A DNA stretch of 64,000 bases from Verrucomicrobiaceae bacterium (GTDB lineage Bacteria; Verrucomicrobiota; Verrucomicrobiia; Verrucomicrobiales; Akkermansiaceae), in assembly GCA_027491155.1 (NCBI GenBank), contig JAIXWR010000015.1, forward strand, positions 62,001 through 126,000. Direction: 5' to 3'. Made by a program: the position numbers and the translations under genes. This document shows, piece after piece, positions 46,701-56,100 of this stretch. A model generated the notes under the pieces. It worked only from the letters and a program-made list of their open reading frames with translations, ran no database searches and had not been told where the DNA came from. Position 1 is the stretch's first letter. Every line of letters starts with the position of its first letter.

Positions 46701-49700
46701 ACGATCGCCAGTGGCGGCACCAACAAAGGCTTTTTCAACTTCGCGGGCGGCACCGTGAAACTGCTCGCGAGCACCTCCGGGAACCTGCTGCTCCCAGCCA
46801 GCAACGGTGGCTTTGACAGTCTCGCCAACACGATTTTCGGACCGGTCTCCAACAGCACCGCCAACCTCGACGGCACGGGAGTCGCCTCGGCGGTCAACAG
46901 CATCGTCGGCACCACCCAAAACTTCGCCGGCGGCGCCACCATCGACACCGGTGCGTTCAGCACCACGGTCAGCGCTCCACTCGTGGCCCCGGCGGGCGGC
47001 GGGGTGGCGCAGGGGAACATCAACATCACGTCACCCGGTGCGGGCTATGCCGCGCCGCCGACGGTCCTGTTCAGCAATCCTTCCGCCGCCAACAGAACTC
47101 CAGCGGCGGGCTACGCGCTGGTCAACGGCGGACAGTTGGTGGGCATCGTGATCACGGCCCCCGGTGCCTACGATTCCTCCGACACGGTGACCGTGACACT
47201 CACCGGCGGCGGCGCCACCACGCCTGCCACGGTGGCAAGCATTTCCGGCGCGTCGCTGGCTGCCAACACCTCCGGCGGCCTCGTTAAAACCGGCTCCGGT
47301 GTCCTGACCCTTTCCGCCGCCAACACCTACACCGGCGCGACCGCGGTCAATGCCGGCACCTTGAACCTTGGCGGCTCGCTCACCTCGAACGTTACCGTTG
47401 CCAACAACGCGAATCTGCTTGGGGAAGGTTCCACCTCGGGTTCGTTGACCTTCAGCGGCACCAGCGATCTCGGCTTCGACCCCAGCAGCCCGGCGACCTA
47501 TCTCACCGCCGCTTCCGTGAACGCGACCGGTGCTTCGGTGACAATCCTGCCGACGGTCGCTCCAACCACTGCCACCGGCATCGTGGTCCTCGAGGCTGCA
47601 GGCGGCATCACCGGGACGGCTGGCGGAACTGGAAACAACTTCATCTACACCGGGCGTGGCAACCTCACCTTCAATGGCACCAATACCCAACTGCTGCTCG
47701 ACACAACACCCGTCAGCCTCGCTTGGCTCGGCAACGATCTCACCAATCCCAGCTTCTGGGATTTGAATACCACGACGAACTGGCTCTCCGGAGGCGGGCA
47801 GAAGTTCTTCACCGGCGACGGGGTGACCTTCAATGACTTTGCGTCTTCCTTCGTCGTCGATATCCACGCGGCCAATTTGTTTCCCGGCAACATTGCCTTC
47901 ACCAACAACACCAATACCTACACCCTCCAGGGAGCCTTCGGCATCTATGGCTCAGGCACGCTGACCAAGGACGGCACTGGCACGGCGGTGATCCTGACCT
48001 CGAATGGCTACACCGGGGCCACTGCAGTGAATGCAGGCGTATTGAACATCCGGACCGCTACCGCCTTGGGCGACATCATCGCAGGCACCAGCGTCGCCTC
48101 CGGAGCGGCTTTGGAAATTCAGGGCGGCATCACAACCGCAGCCGAGGCCCTCACCCTCAATGGCTCCGGCATTCTGAACGGCGGAGCACTGCGCAGCATC
48201 AGCGGCAACAACACCTGGGGCGCTCCGGTCGCCCTTGCGAGTGCCTCTACCATCGGTATCGATGCCAACACCTTGACGCTCCCCAGCCTCACCGGCGCAT
48301 TCGGCCTGACCAAGGTGGGAGCAGGTACGCTCAACATCACCGGCGCGAGTGCCGCCACCCCCGTCACCGTGGAAGCCGGCACCCTCTACATGGGTGCCCA
48401 AACCGGTGCCAGCACCACCACCACATTGGGTGCGGCAACCCCGGTCACGCTGAACGGATCGAGCAACCTCACCATCCGGCGCACGAATGCAACGGTTGAC
48501 CTGATCGGTGCCATTGGCGGAACCGGTTCGCTCACGCTGATCGGTGACAATGCCACGACCATTGGCGTAAGCGATTACACACTCAATAACGCCAGCACCT
48601 ATTCCGGCGGCACCAGCATCATCGGTTCACGCGCGGCACCCACGCTCGGGACCGCTTTCGGCACCGGCCCTGTGACCGTTGGTGCCAGTGCTGGAATCTT
48701 TGTGAACGCCGCCACCCAAACCTTTACCAACAATTTTGTCATCGGTGGTTTGGGCTGGAATGAACCCAGCGGCTATCTCGGTGCCCTGCGCATGAACGGA
48801 ACCACGATCTCGGGGAACATCACGCTGACGGCAAACACCCGCCTCACTGGCACCAACACCTCCACGCTGTCCGGCATCATCAGCGGCGACTTCGATCTGG
48901 ACTTCTTCGAGGATACGGTCATCGGCGCGATCTCCCTCTCCGGCAACAATACCTACACCGGCACCACCACCGTCAATTCCATGGGACCGGGCACCTCGTT
49001 CCCGAACCTGATCGTCTCGCACAACAATGCGCTCGGCACCACCGCCGCCGGCACGATTGTCAACGGCACCGGCACCACCACCACCGGTTCGCAGCTGACC
49101 CTGGCAGACGGCATTACGGTGACGGATGAAACCCTCACGCTTGATGCAACGGCAGCTGGCTACCGCGCCAGCCTGGTCACGGCGGGGACGGCCACCTGGG
49201 ATGGGAATGTGATCACGGCGGGAACCGGCGGATTCCTCCAGTTCTACGCGAACGGGGCTGGGCTTACGATCGGCTCTTCCGACACCGATACCGTCACCGG
49301 AACCAACTCCCTGGTGCTGCGCGGAACCGGCACCGGCACGGTCAACAGCACGCTGAGCATGGGGACAGCTGGCTTCGTCAAGACCGATGCAAGCACCTGG
49401 ACCATCGCCTCCAACAACAACGACTTCACCGGCACTCCGGCCATGGCAAGCGGCATTCTGAGTGTCAGCACCATCGCCGACTCCGGCGTCAATTCGGCGC
49501 TCGGGGCAGGAACCACCATTTCCCTTGGCCAGAACTCCACCACGGCGGGCAGGCTGCAGTTTACCGGCGTATCCGGAGGTTCCTCGAATCGCGCCCTTAC
49601 GCTCGCCAACGGTACCACTGGCGGCGCGGGAGCGATCGAAAACACCGTTTCCGGACAACTCCTCGCCCTCAGCGGCGCTCTGACGGTCAACGCCCCTGCA

Positions 49701-51311
49701 AGTGCCTGTTCACTGACATTGACGGGCGCTGGCGACGGGGCTCTGAGCGGAGGGATCGTCGGCACGCCGCTGCTCACGATCAACAAGTCCGGCGCAGGGA
49801 CTTGGACACTCTCCGGCACGACCAATCACACGGGAGCCACCAACGTCACCGCCGGCACGCTGACGCTCAGCGGGACCAGCGTGGTCAATTCCGCGACCTC
49901 TGTCGGGAAATTCACCATCAATGGCGCCACCGCCGTGGCCAACCTCTCGGGCACCTACAATGTCGCCAATGGAAACGGTGATGCCTTCTTCGAAATCCGG
50001 GGTGGGGGCACGCTCAATTTCAATGGCACCGCGAGCCTCACGAGCTCCCTTACCGGTGCCGGCTTCCGGGTCGGTGAAGCGAGTGCCGGCACCCTCAATA
50101 TGACGGGCGGTTCGCTGAGCTACGCCCCCTTCTCAGGATCAAACTTCGTCGTCGGCCGCACCGCGGGAGGTAATGGCACCGTGGACATCAGCGCCGGCAC
50201 CCTCACTGTAGCGGGTGCGGGTGGCTTCACCATTGCCAACGACGCCACCACCACCGGCACCGTGAACATCGGCGGAACCGGCACGCTGGAGATCAGCACC
50301 GCCGTCTTCCGGGTCGGCGGCAACGCGACCACGACGGCCGCCACGCTCAACCTCAACACGGGTGGAACGCTCAGGCTGGGCACCTCGCTGACCAGCATCG
50401 GCGGAACCACCAGAGCCTTCAACTTGGACGGCGGCACGCTGGAGGCGACTGCGGACATCACGGTCTCCGGCCTCACCGCCGTCAACGTCAAGGCCGGTGG
50501 TGCCAAGTTCAATACTGCCGGTGGAAACATCAGCATCGGCCAGGCGCTGTTGGAGGACGGGGTTTCGACCGGTGGCGGACTGACGAAGAACGGCATCAAC
50601 ACCCTGACCCTCACCGGTGCCAACACCTACACCGGTGCGACCGCCGTCAACGGGGGAACCCTCACTCTCGTCGGCGGTAGCCAGGTCTCGCCGATCACGG
50701 TGGACAATGGCGCGTCGCTGGGCTTCACCCTGGGATCGGGCACCAGTTCCACCAGCACGGTGACCTTCAACGCGGGATCGACGGTCACGGTCACCGGTTC
50801 GACGGGCGCGCCCAGTTACACGCTGATGACGGCATCCTCCTTTGCGGGCATCACCCCTGTTTTGAGCGCTCCGATCGCCGGCTATGAACTCAAGGTGGAG
50901 GGAGGCAACACGCTGAAATTGGTCCAGTTGGGCTACGGCGCGTGGGCCACCCTTAACGGCGCCGGCGTGAACCTGGACGACGACCACGACAACGACGGCG
51001 TGACCAACGGCGTGGAATACTTCCTCGGTGGACCCAACGGCAACACCACCGGCTTCACCGCGCTGCCCGGCGTGGTGAATAACGCGGGCACGCTCAGCGT
51101 CACCTGGCCCAAGGGCGTTGGCTACGCGGGGGCTTACACCACCGACTTCGTGGTGGAGACCTCCGCCACGCTCAGCGGCCCGTGGACTGCCGAAACCCTC
51201 GGCGGCGGCAATATCACGGACACGCCCAATCCGGGTGGCAGCGTGAAATACACCTTCCCGGGACCGCTCAGCGGCAAGAACTTCGCCCGCCTCAGGGTCA
51301 CCGGCCCCTGA
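43797..51311 (+). CDS. Giant secreted protein with autotransporter-associated beta-strand repeats
   Basis: A 2504-residue protein. The ATG at 43797 opens a signal peptide (MKPRILSAARLSLPLATALA, cleavage after AVHA). The body is a Gly/Thr/Asn/Ser-rich beta-helical stalk made of about ten recognisable autotransporter-associated repeats with the core TNTYTGxTxVNAGTL, including two tandem 103-residue modules. The C-terminus has a calcium-binding thrombospondin-3-like stretch (LDDDHDNDGVTNGVEYFLGG) and a final beta sandwich. No beta-barrel translocator, LPXTG or PEP-CTERM signal is seen, so how it crosses or attaches to the outer membrane is open. Likely an adhesin or carbohydrate-interacting surface stalk, controlled by the divergent regulator. 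Confidence 0.9.
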   Translation: MKPRILSAARLSLPLATALAALLSARAVHAGQIWDGGGADNNWNTAANWDSNTLPTFTNAITFAGATRLSPNNNRTAASTIGGINFTNTATNAFTLGGASVTLGGGITTTAATSGSLTDTINLAVILNATRTVTTNTNHNLTINGVISQSAASGLTKAGAATLTLGAANTYAGTTTIQGGTLRLANSSAVGGSSGVTMSTASNTLSLGVDTAMSLPALTGSSGAFTYTIVSDRATAGEGLTHVFSGANFGNATFATNEGSNVTSGTAGISFSGSPQLGGGSTGTATFAPGSANLTLPSLTATNASKTLALAGTGNGFITGVISPGSVGITAVTKSNTSTWTLSGLNTFAGDVTISGGTLVAGSSGNGTNSNLGPVNSTRTINVNTGGTLRFDASNVFHPTFSTPAGSLPVLSIAGGTMTNSGAAANSALGDITLAGGILTATTGSPIGTGQSGEGWGSWNLNGTVTSTGNSTISSTAPGGIPITLSATATNGFVTTFDVQSGTLTASAVLGNVTRVGNETVSGLAKTGTGTMVLSGTNTYTGNTAINAGTLSIATTGALPGYNVNGRYSVAAGATLAVRNAVLDSEITEILGTTNFASGANLGFDTAAGSRSVALNFADTANGPLGIVKLGANTLNLSGTNTHTGGTSVLAGTLNISSTGSLPGWNVNGGFSIASGASLVIPNSVSEAEVNTMLGTTNLASGASLLFDTSAGDRTYISAVTNSASGLINIGKTGANTLTLTGTNTYTGNTSVTGGALTVTGSLGVSATTSNFTFGTAAATTTVNVSSGANLTLATLQGANNLSAATVYNQTGGTVNVGVFGTAESAYAASSGSGYFSLSGGSVTVHSRFTAALNGSGGGKGVARVGGGAGSAALTVGELLAVTRGVGAIGELTVLPNGTTTFDGTGANNMLLLGANANQAALLNIAGGTFSSPVRPVAFGNGTVTDSSIGVINVGAGTLEIGSSLLVNTIASGGTNKGFFNFAGGTVKLLASTSGNLLLPASNGGFDSLANTIFGPVSNSTANLDGTGVASAVNSIVGTTQNFAGGATIDTGAFSTTVSAPLVAPAGGGVAQGNINITSPGAGYAAPPTVLFSNPSAANRTPAAGYALVNGGQLVGIVITAPGAYDSSDTVTVTLTGGGATTPATVASISGASLAANTSGGLVKTGSGVLTLSAANTYTGATAVNAGTLNLGGSLTSNVTVANNANLLGEGSTSGSLTFSGTSDLGFDPSSPATYLTAASVNATGASVTILPTVAPTTATGIVVLEAAGGITGTAGGTGNNFIYTGRGNLTFNGTNTQLLLDTTPVSLAWLGNDLTNPSFWDLNTTTNWLSGGGQKFFTGDGVTFNDFASSFVVDIHAANLFPGNIAFTNNTNTYTLQGAFGIYGSGTLTKDGTGTAVILTSNGYTGATAVNAGVLNIRTATALGDIIAGTSVASGAALEIQGGITTAAEALTLNGSGILNGGALRSISGNNTWGAPVALASASTIGIDANTLTLPSLTGAFGLTKVGAGTLNITGASAATPVTVEAGTLYMGAQTGASTTTTLGAATPVTLNGSSNLTIRRTNATVDLIGAIGGTGSLTLIGDNATTIGVSDYTLNNASTYSGGTSIIGSRAAPTLGTAFGTGPVTVGASAGIFVNAATQTFTNNFVIGGLGWNEPSGYLGALRMNGTTISGNITLTANTRLTGTNTSTLSGIISGDFDLDFFEDTVIGAISLSGNNTYTGTTTVNSMGPGTSFPNLIVSHNNALGTTAAGTIVNGTGTTTTGSQLTLADGITVTDETLTLDATAAGYRASLVTAGTATWDGNVITAGTGGFLQFYANGAGLTIGSSDTDTVTGTNSLVLRGTGTGTVNSTLSMGTAGFVKTDASTWTIASNNNDFTGTPAMASGILSVSTIADSGVNSALGAGTTISLGQNSTTAGRLQFTGVSGGSSNRALTLANGTTGGAGAIENTVSGQLLALSGALTVNAPASACSLTLTGAGDGALSGGIVGTPLLTINKSGAGTWTLSGTTNHTGATNVTAGTLTLSGTSVVNSATSVGKFTINGATAVANLSGTYNVANGNGDAFFEIRGGGTLNFNGTASLTSSLTGAGFRVGEASAGTLNMTGGSLSYAPFSGSNFVVGRTAGGNGTVDISAGTLTVAGAGGFTIANDATTTGTVNIGGTGTLEISTAVFRVGGNATTTAATLNLNTGGTLRLGTSLTSIGGTTRAFNLDGGTLEATADITVSGLTAVNVKAGGAKFNTAGGNISIGQALLEDGVSTGGGLTKNGINTLTLTGANTYTGATAVNGGTLTLVGGSQVSPITVDNGASLGFTLGSGTSSTSTVTFNAGSTVTVTGSTGAPSYTLMTASSFAGITPVLSAPIAGYELKVEGGNTLKLVQLGYGAWATLNGAGVNLDDDHDNDGVTNGVEYFLGGPNGNTTGFTALPGVVNNAGTLSVTWPKGVGYAGAYTTDFVVETSATLSGPWTAETLGGGNITDTPNPGGSVKYTFPGPLSGKNFARLRVTGP
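45402..46019 (+). repeat. Two tandem 309-bp (103-codon) modules inside the giant gene
   Basis: Modules 45402-45710 and 45711-46019 both begin GGCACCAACACC and share the same order of motifs: TNTYTGNTAINAGTL / TNTHTGGTSVLAGTL, then TGALPGYNVNG / TGSLPGWNVNG, SVAAGATL / SIASGASL, EILGTTNFASGANLGFDT / TMLGTTNLASGASLLFDT. A third start at 46020 continues as a different repeat type. Their exact equal length points to tandem duplication. Confidence 0.85.
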
Positions 51312-51331
51312 GCCGCGCGGCTCCGGATTCT

Positions 51332-51369
51332 CCCTTGGCGATCCCGCGGCAGCGCGGGGCCGCCAGGGG
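51332..51369. terminator. Stem-loop between convergent giant gene and serine dehydratase
   Basis: CCCTTGGCG (51332-51340) pairs with CGCCAGGGG (51361-51369) with one G-U pair, and inside it CCCGCG pairs with CGCGGG around a GCAG loop. A 14-bp palindrome GAGCCGCGCGGCTC (51310-51323) overlaps the upstream stop codon. Both lie between two converging genes and could end transcription from either side, though a T-tract is missing. Confidence 0.5.
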
Positions 51370-51399
51370 TTGGGAATCCGCATCGGCCCTTCGGGAAGA

Positions 51400-51433
51400 T
51401 CAGCACTCCACCACGTTCACCGCCAGGCCGCCG
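51400..51433 (-). repeat. 34-bp direct repeat, copy 2 (functional serine dehydratase 3' end)
   Basis: The last 34 bases of the dehydratase gene, including its TGA. The orphan partner is at 42448-42481 with 33 identities and one silent difference. Confidence 0.95.
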
Positions 51434-52770
51434 CGGGAAGTCTCCTTGTACTTCGATTTCATGTCGCGGCCGGTGTCGCGCATCGTCTTGATCACCTTGT
51501 CGAGCGAGACGAAGTGGGAGCCGTCGCCGGCCATCGCGAGGCGGGCGGCGTTGATGGCCTTCACGGAGGCCATCGCGTTGCGCTCGATGCAGGGGATCTG
51601 GACGAGCCCGCCGACGGGGTCGCAGGTCAGGCCGAGGTTGTGCTCCATGCCGATCTCCGCGGCGTTCTCCACCTGTTTCGGCGTGCCGCCCAAATACTCG
51701 ACGAGTCCCGCGGCGGCCATCGAGCAGGCGACACCGACTTCGCCCTGGCAGCCGGCTTCCGCGCCGGAGATGGAGGCGTTGCGCTTGTAGAGCATGCCGA
51801 TCGCCGCGGCGGTGAGGAGGAAGCGGTGGACGCCATCGGGATGCGCCGGGTGGCGGAAGCGCACGGCGTAGTGCAGCACGGCGGGGATGATGCCGGCCGC
51901 GCCGTTGGTCGGCGCGGTGACGACGCGGCCGCCGGCGGCGTTCTCCTCGTTCACGGCCAGGGCGTAGAGATTGACCCAGTCGAGGATGGTCAATGGGTCG
52001 GAAAGCGAGGCTTCGGGGGCGTTGCGGAGGTTCTCGTGAATCGCCTTGGCGCGGCGCTTCACCTTCAGCCCGCCGGGCAGGACGCCTTCCCGCGAGCAGC
52101 CGCGTTTCACGCAGTCCTGCATCGCCTGCCAGATGGCATCGAGCCGGGAGCGGGTCCCGGCCTCGGGGCGGAGGGCGGCTTCGTTGGCGAGCATCAGCGA
52201 GGAAACCGGCAGCCCGGTGGATTCGCAGTGCGACATCAGCTCGGCACCGCAGGTGAAGGGATAGGGTTGCTCGACGGAAGGCGCGGGCGATGCCTTCAGC
52301 TCCGCCTCGCTGGCGATGAAGCCGCCGCCGGTCGAATAGACCACGGCGTCGGCCAGGGCTTCGCCGCTGCGGTCGAGGGCGCTGAAGTGCATGCCGTTCG
52401 GGTGCAGCGGCAGCGGCTTGAGGCGCTTGAAATCGAGGTCCTCCTTCTCGTCGAAGGGGATGACCTGTCCACCGGGCAGCCGGAGTTGCCCGCTGCGGAT
52501 GGCGGCGAGCATTTCCGGGATGCGGTCGATGGCGACGGTCTCCGGTTCCTCGCCGAGGAAGCCTAACAGGATGGCGGAGTCGGTGCCGTGACCTTTTCCC
52601 GTGGCGGCGAGCGAGCCGTAGAGGTCGCAGTGCAAGCGGGTGACCTGCGGGGCCAGTCCGGAGCTTTCCAGGTAGCGGACGAAGCGGCACGCGGCCCGCA
52701 TCGGACCCACGGTGTGGGACGACGAGGGGCCGATGCCGATGGTGAACAGGTCGAGCGCGGACAGGGTCAT
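51400..52770 (-). CDS. sdaA: L-serine dehydratase (ammonia-lyase), single-chain Fe-S type
   Basis: A 456-residue enzyme, equal in size to E. coli SdaA. The start at 52770 ([24 protein letters not shown]) matches the family; ATGs at 52785 and 52788 are alternatives and the longer frame upstream is not conserved-looking. The beta domain (1-160) is followed by the catalytic alpha domain with [20 protein letters not shown] and [18 protein letters not shown], whose cysteines hold the 4Fe-4S cluster. It converts L-serine to pyruvate and ammonia. Its 3' end borders the putative 8.95-kb insertion. Confidence 0.96.
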   Translation of the reverse strand: MTLSALDLFTIGIGPSSSHTVGPMRAACRFVRYLESSGLAPQVTRLHCDLYGSLAATGKGHGTDSAILLGFLGEEPETVAIDRIPEMLAAIRSGQLRLPGGQVIPFDEKEDLDFKRLKPLPLHPNGMHFSALDRSGEALADAVVYSTGGGFIASEAELKASPAPSVEQPYPFTCGAELMSHCESTGLPVSSLMLANEAALRPEAGTRSRLDAIWQAMQDCVKRGCSREGVLPGGLKVKRRAKAIHENLRNAPEASLSDPLTILDWVNLYALAVNEENAAGGRVVTAPTNGAAGIIPAVLHYAVRFRHPAHPDGVHRFLLTAAAIGMLYKRNASISGAEAGCQGEVGVACSMAAAGLVEYLGGTPKQVENAAEIGMEHNLGLTCDPVGGLVQIPCIERNAMASVKAINAARLAMAGDGSHFVSLDKVIKTMRDTGRDMKSKYKETSRGGLAVNVVEC

Positions 52771-53123
52771 GGTGCCGTTTGGCATCATGAGGGGTCGCAC
52801 GGACAGCCGCAAGGTCCACGGAGAAATTGACCGTTTCCGCAATCCGGAATGGGCGAAGGGGTCAAGGGATGCCGGATCCGGCACCGCGGGACACCGGTCC
52901 GGGCTGGTCCGGAGGATGCGTGATTTCGAAGAAAAGATGCGCCAAAACACCTTGTCGTCGATCGGGTGACGGCTCATCCTGAAAGTTATCGGTTCATGCC
53001 GCAGGGCCTGGCTACGTCACTTCAGCAAGACGGAGCGATGTCCGGGTCCGGGATGATCCGATCGAACGGAGCGGAGGGGCCGACCTTTCCGTCTCCGCAA
53101 AAACCCAAAAAACCCCGAAACCC
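52771..53123. promoter_or_regulatory. 353-base divergent intergenic region, no gene seen
   Basis: The gap lies between the leftward serine dehydratase and the rightward 1218-residue protein. No coding sequence is supported. It contains a perfect 14-bp palindrome, TGCCGGATCCGGCA, at 52870-52883, and a leader of A and C runs (AAAAACCCAAAAAACCCC) just before the ATG at 53124 with no Shine-Dalgarno sequence. The palindrome is a candidate operator. Confidence 0.45.
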
Positions 53124-56100
53124 ATGAAACCCACAAGATGCCTGTGGCCGCTCGCTTGCGGTTCACTGCTCGGACTCTCGGCTGTCCAAGCCGGCCAAGT
53201 CGAAGCCGACTTCAATGACATGCGGCTCGGCGACACCCGGACCAAGACCTCGACCGGCTCGCCGAACAACGACAATCTCAACACCGGGAGCGGCTTCCTT
53301 GCCAACGACGGCACTGCCAGCGGCGGCGGCGGCGAGTACAACAACGACACGGGCGTCCTCCAGTTCGTGGCCGGCGATCTTCCCGTGCCGGCCGTTGTCA
53401 CCGGATTCAACAGCGTGCAGGACACCAGCGCGGTGAGTCCGACCGGGGTCTCGCTGTCGCATCTGGCGGGAACCAGCGTCGGCGCCCGCATGCAGGAGCG
53501 CCGCTTCGCGAGTGCCATGACCGGCGGCACGGTGTGGTTTTCCTTCCTGGTCCGCCTCGACGGACCGGATGCCGAGGGTCAGGTCTATTTCAACGCGCCC
53601 ATCGTGACCGGCAGCTCCAGTTCGGCCAACACCACGGGTGCCTTCGGCATTGTCTTCGGCGGCCCCGCCACGCCCGGTGCTTTCGCGATCAACCTGACTC
53701 CGGCGAACCGGATCTCCGCGCTGGTCGGCACTCCGGCCGCGTCCCGGGTCTATTACGACGACCTCGACAACAGCGGGCTGATCGACGGCACCGAGACCGA
53801 CCGCAACGGCAACGGCGTGATCGACGGCGTGGAAGTCGGCAAATTCAGCGTGGGCGGCATTTCCTCCCACCTCGTCATCGGCCGCGTTACGGTGGACGCC
53901 GCCCCCGGTGCACCGGACACCATCGACATGTGGCTGAACCCGGCCAACACGACGAGCGCGGGCGCTCTGGGAGCCCCCACCCTCACCGCCACCAGCGACG
54001 AGGTCGACGCCACCGGCATCACCTCGGTCGCCTTCGCCGCCTGGCGTGAACTTGCTCCCACCCCCGCCGGCGGGCCTTACACCGACGGCGGCAAGACGAC
54101 GATCGACCACTTCCGGGCCAGCGACCTGGCGAACGGCTTCGACTTCGTCACCGGGAACGTCCAGGCGGATCCGAAGCTCGTCACCCTGACCAGCGGGTCG
54201 CCGAACTTCAACTTCGCCGGCGTCTATGGCAGCGGCTCGCCTCTCAGCTCGGCCCCGAAGACCGTGGTCCTGCGCAACGACGGCGCCACCCAGGACATCG
54301 TGATCAACTCGATCTCGTTCCAGAACGGCAACGCCGCCGGCGTCTTCAACATCACCAGCCAGCCGACCCTGCCGCTGACCCTGAATCCGGGGGACACCAC
54401 GACCATCACCATGGTCGCCACGGGCTCGGTCTTTTCCACGACCTTCAGCGACACGCTGGTGATCAACACCGATGAGGACGCGCCGTTCCCGCAGGATCTC
54501 TTCCTGCCGGTGGCCGCCACCTTTTACACCGCGGGCTCGCCGGCGAATACCAACCCGGGCTTCACGACGAACACCGTCGGCTGGCAGGACGACGCCTTCA
54601 CCAGCCCGGGCGGTGTCGCCCCGCGGGTGGTCCCGGGCTTCAACGGCACCGGCGGCATGATGCGCATCCGCGGCAAGGGCGATGTCGCGGTGGGCGCTCC
54701 CGACAACTTCAGCCAGACCGTGCTCAACGGTGCGTCGGACTTCGAGTTCAGCTTCCTGCTCAGCCCCGTCGCCACCTCCGAGTTCGCCAAGTATGCCGGC
54801 GGTGCCCCGCTTTCCAACGACCGCAGCTTCCAGGTCGTGATCCAGGCGGACTCCAACACGCCGCAACCCGCGAACGGCACCGAAGGCACGTGGACGGACG
54901 AGTTCAACAACGACGCCTCCCTGATCAACCTCGCCTATCTTCCCGCTGCGAACGACCTCGCCGTATGGGACTCGAACGCTGCCGGCGGTGCCGGTGCGTG
55001 GCAGCTCCTCGGCGTCGGACCGCTCAGCGGATCGGTCGATGCACGCCCCGTCCCGGCGGTCGTCGCCGACACCGACACCGACCTGCTGGACGACACCTGG
55101 GAGCAATCCTACTTCGCCGGCGATCTCGGCCAGCTCAGCGGCCTCGCCGGCGCGGACTTCGATAGCGACGGACTCACCGATCTCGTGGAGTTCCAGAAGG
55201 GATTCAACCCGACGCTGGTGGACACCGACTTCGACGGGATCAACGACATCAACGACCATTCGGGCAACGGCATCCTCGATGCCACGGCGGGCGACACCGT
55301 GAACTGGCACCTGATCCGGGTGAAGGGCACGAACTTCGGATCCGGCAGCGCGAGCTACACCGTCAGCGTTTCCGACCCGAACGCCACCAGCACCGCGGAT
55401 ACCTCGGCTCCCCTGTCCGCCTGGGGGGAAAAGAGCGGCTTCGACAGCACCCCGGGCGGCTACACCTTCACCAGCGGCGACGTTTCCACCGGCTCGGGAC
55501 TCGGCGGCGCGGGCTTGGTCACCACCAGCTACTGGCTGGACGAAGTGAACTTCTTCTCGGTGCAGGCGCCGGATCCCGGTGTCAGCGTTTCCGACTTCGC
55601 GACGATCGTGGCCCACAACGTGCCGACCGCCTCGGGTCCGCTGACCATCACCAACACCGGCTTCGATTCCCCGCTCACGGTCAGCGGCCTGACCTTCGCC
55701 CCGGGTTCCGCCTTCTCGACCGCGCAGGCGTTCCCGCTGGTCATCCCGGCGAACAGCTCGGCGAACGTCCAGATCGACGTGACCGCGGCGGCGATTCCCG
55801 CTCCCAACAACTCGGTGGTCGAACCCGTGACCGTGGTCACCAACGCCTTCCCCGTCGGCAGCGTCGTCAGGAACCTCGGCGCCGCGGTCACCAGCAGCGG
55901 CAACCTGCTCGGCAACTGGAACTTCGAAACCCCGGGGACCGACGTGGTGACCGACAACGACACCTTCGCGATCTGGGCCGACAACAACGGCACGGTGAAT
56001 TTCGGCGGCCTGGTGCCCGGCTCCGCCACCTCCGCGCGGCTGGTGGCTTCGACGACCCTGCTCAACACCCTCGGTGCCGGTGCCGGCGGATTCGAGATCA

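Larger units (their letters stand above)
42448..51399. mobile_element. Putative 8.95-kb insertion at the 3' end of the serine dehydratase gene
   Basis: The segment carries a GntR/LacI-type regulator (minus) and a 2504-residue surface protein (plus), and is bounded by 34-bp direct repeats of the dehydratase 3' end. Deleting it would place the intact dehydratase directly after the small gene at 42113, leaving a compact convergent junction. The silent mismatch between repeats is what is expected if an element supplied its own version of the gene end on integration. No integrase, transposase or plasmid gene is present, so current mobility is doubtful. Confidence 0.45.

Noticed and set aside
44300-50640. 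Regularly recurring short repeats that might suggest a CRISPR array or VNTR
   Set aside because: They are in-frame degenerate codings of the TNTYTG repeat motif with irregular spacing inside one open frame, so they are protein repeats.
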